Shown here piece by piece: positions 6,466 through 6,968 of a stretch of 6,968 nt of DNA. Each line of letters starts with the position of its first letter. Position 1 is the first letter of the stretch. This DNA comes from Lachnospiraceae bacterium UBA1201 (GTDB lineage: Bacteria; Bacillota; Clostridia; Lachnospirales; Lachnospiraceae): NCBI GenBank assembly GCA_002309675.1, contig DBXX01000072.1:7663-14630 (forward strand). Reading direction: 5' to 3'. The notes under the pieces are model-generated. The model did no database searches and had not been told where the DNA came from. It worked only from the letters and a program-made list of their open reading frames with translations. The position numbers were made by a program, and so were the translations under genes.

Positions 6466-6968
6466 CAAGCCTGAAGGCCCTCGATATCTGCCGGCGATGT
6501 GATCTTACCGGTGATGGCCGATGCTGCCGCTACGGCAGGGCTCGCCAGATAAACTTCGGAATCTACATGGCCCATGCGTCCGACAAAGTTACGGTTCGTC
6601 GTGGAAACGCAGCGCTCGCCGGCTGCCAGGATGCCCATGTAGCCGCCCAGGCACGGTCCGCACGTCGGTGTGCTGACTACAGCGCCCGCCTGGATAAAGG
6701 TTGTAAGCAGGCCCTCTTCCATCGCCTTCAGGTAGATGGTTTGTGTAGCGGGGATCACGATACAACGTACTCCCTTTGCTACCTTATGTCCTTTCAGGAT
6801 CTTCGCTGCGGTGCGAAGGTCGGACATATAACCATTCGTACAGGAACCGATAACGACCTGATCGACAATGATGTCGCCGACCTGATCGATGGTGTGTGTA
6901 TTCTCCGGCAAATGCGGGAAAGCTACCGTCGACTTCAGGGTCGAAAGGTCGATCGTATAAGTCTGAAC
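6465..6968 (-). CDS. leuC: 3-isopropylmalate dehydratase large subunit, C-terminal part
   Basis: The last 167 residues of the aconitase-family large subunit are present; the N-terminal part lies beyond the right edge and the frame is open to base 6968. All three [4Fe-4S]-cluster cysteines of the family are visible: C43 in IGSCTNGYMSDLR, and C103 and C106 in TPTCGPCLGGYMG (numbering within the fragment). The substrate-contact region TTNRNFVGRMG and the ending SPADIEGLQA are typical of the short (about 420-residue) HacA-type LeuC. The cluster binds the substrate and takes part in dehydration and rehydration of isopropylmalate. It is the first visible gene of the leu-side unit, immediately before leuD. 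The beginning and promoter are not in the window. Confidence 0.95.
   Translation of the reverse strand, partial: VQTYTIDLSTLKSTVAFPHLPENTHTIDQVGDIIVDQVVIGSCTNGYMSDLRTAAKILKGHKVAKGVRCIVIPATQTIYLKAMEEGLLTTFIQAGAVVSTPTCGPCLGGYMGILAAGERCVSTTNRNFVGRMGHVDSEVYLASPAVAAASAITGKITSPADIEGLQA

Noticed and set aside
5804..6502. Plus-strand open frame of 232 codons opposite leuD
   Set aside because: It covers leuD and the ends of its neighbours on the opposite strand. It has no domain signature or convincing ribosome site, and leuD is certain.
1..6968. Search for tRNA, CRISPR, insertion sequence or phage attachment features
   Set aside because: I saw no repeated arrays, transposase-like frames, tRNA-like cloverleaves or direct repeats flanking a segment. 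Nearly all of the window is minus-strand coding sequence, with one 116-nt gap at 4728-4843.

Overview
All recognisable genes in this window lie on the minus strand, so the window reads from its right end to its left. The sequence is moderately GC-rich. Gram-positive-style AAAGGAG ribosome sites, tight gene packing and the families present suggest a Clostridia-type Firmicute, perhaps related to Lachnospiraceae or Ruminococcaceae. This placement is an inference; no marker gene here settles it.

Right part (6968 to about 4764): the C-terminal part of leuC (cut by the window edge), complete leuD, then a membrane-anchored protein that looks like a degenerate ApbE (FAD:protein FMN transferase). LeuC and LeuD form isopropylmalate isomerase of leucine synthesis. 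No leuB follows leuD. The series ends at a strong bulged-stem intrinsic terminator.

Left part (about 4767 to 1): a second transcription unit starting just after the terminator, where a perfect 14-bp palindrome (TTTTGTATACAAAA) overlaps the terminator T-run. It holds birA (biotin-protein ligase without a DNA-binding domain), then a 667-residue fusion of an MTAN-like nucleoside hydrolase/phosphorylase with a spore-photoproduct-lyase-like radical SAM enzyme, then a large TPR + DUF4037 (nucleotidyltransferase-fold) + DUF4125 protein that runs off the left edge. The three genes overlap by 4 and 17 nt and are probably translationally coupled.

The most interesting object is the 667-residue fusion. 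Radical SAM enzymes release 5'-deoxyadenosine, which can inhibit them, and MTAN-type nucleosidases can cleave it. The N-terminal domain keeps residues aligning with the MTAN catalytic triad (E11, E147, D172). The C-terminal domain keeps the CX3CX2C cluster motif but seems to lack the hydrogen-donor cysteine of true spore photoproduct lyase. It may therefore be a self-clearing radical SAM enzyme with an unknown substrate, in an operon with an uncharacterised nucleotidyltransferase-like protein. All family assignments come from reading motifs, without database searches.
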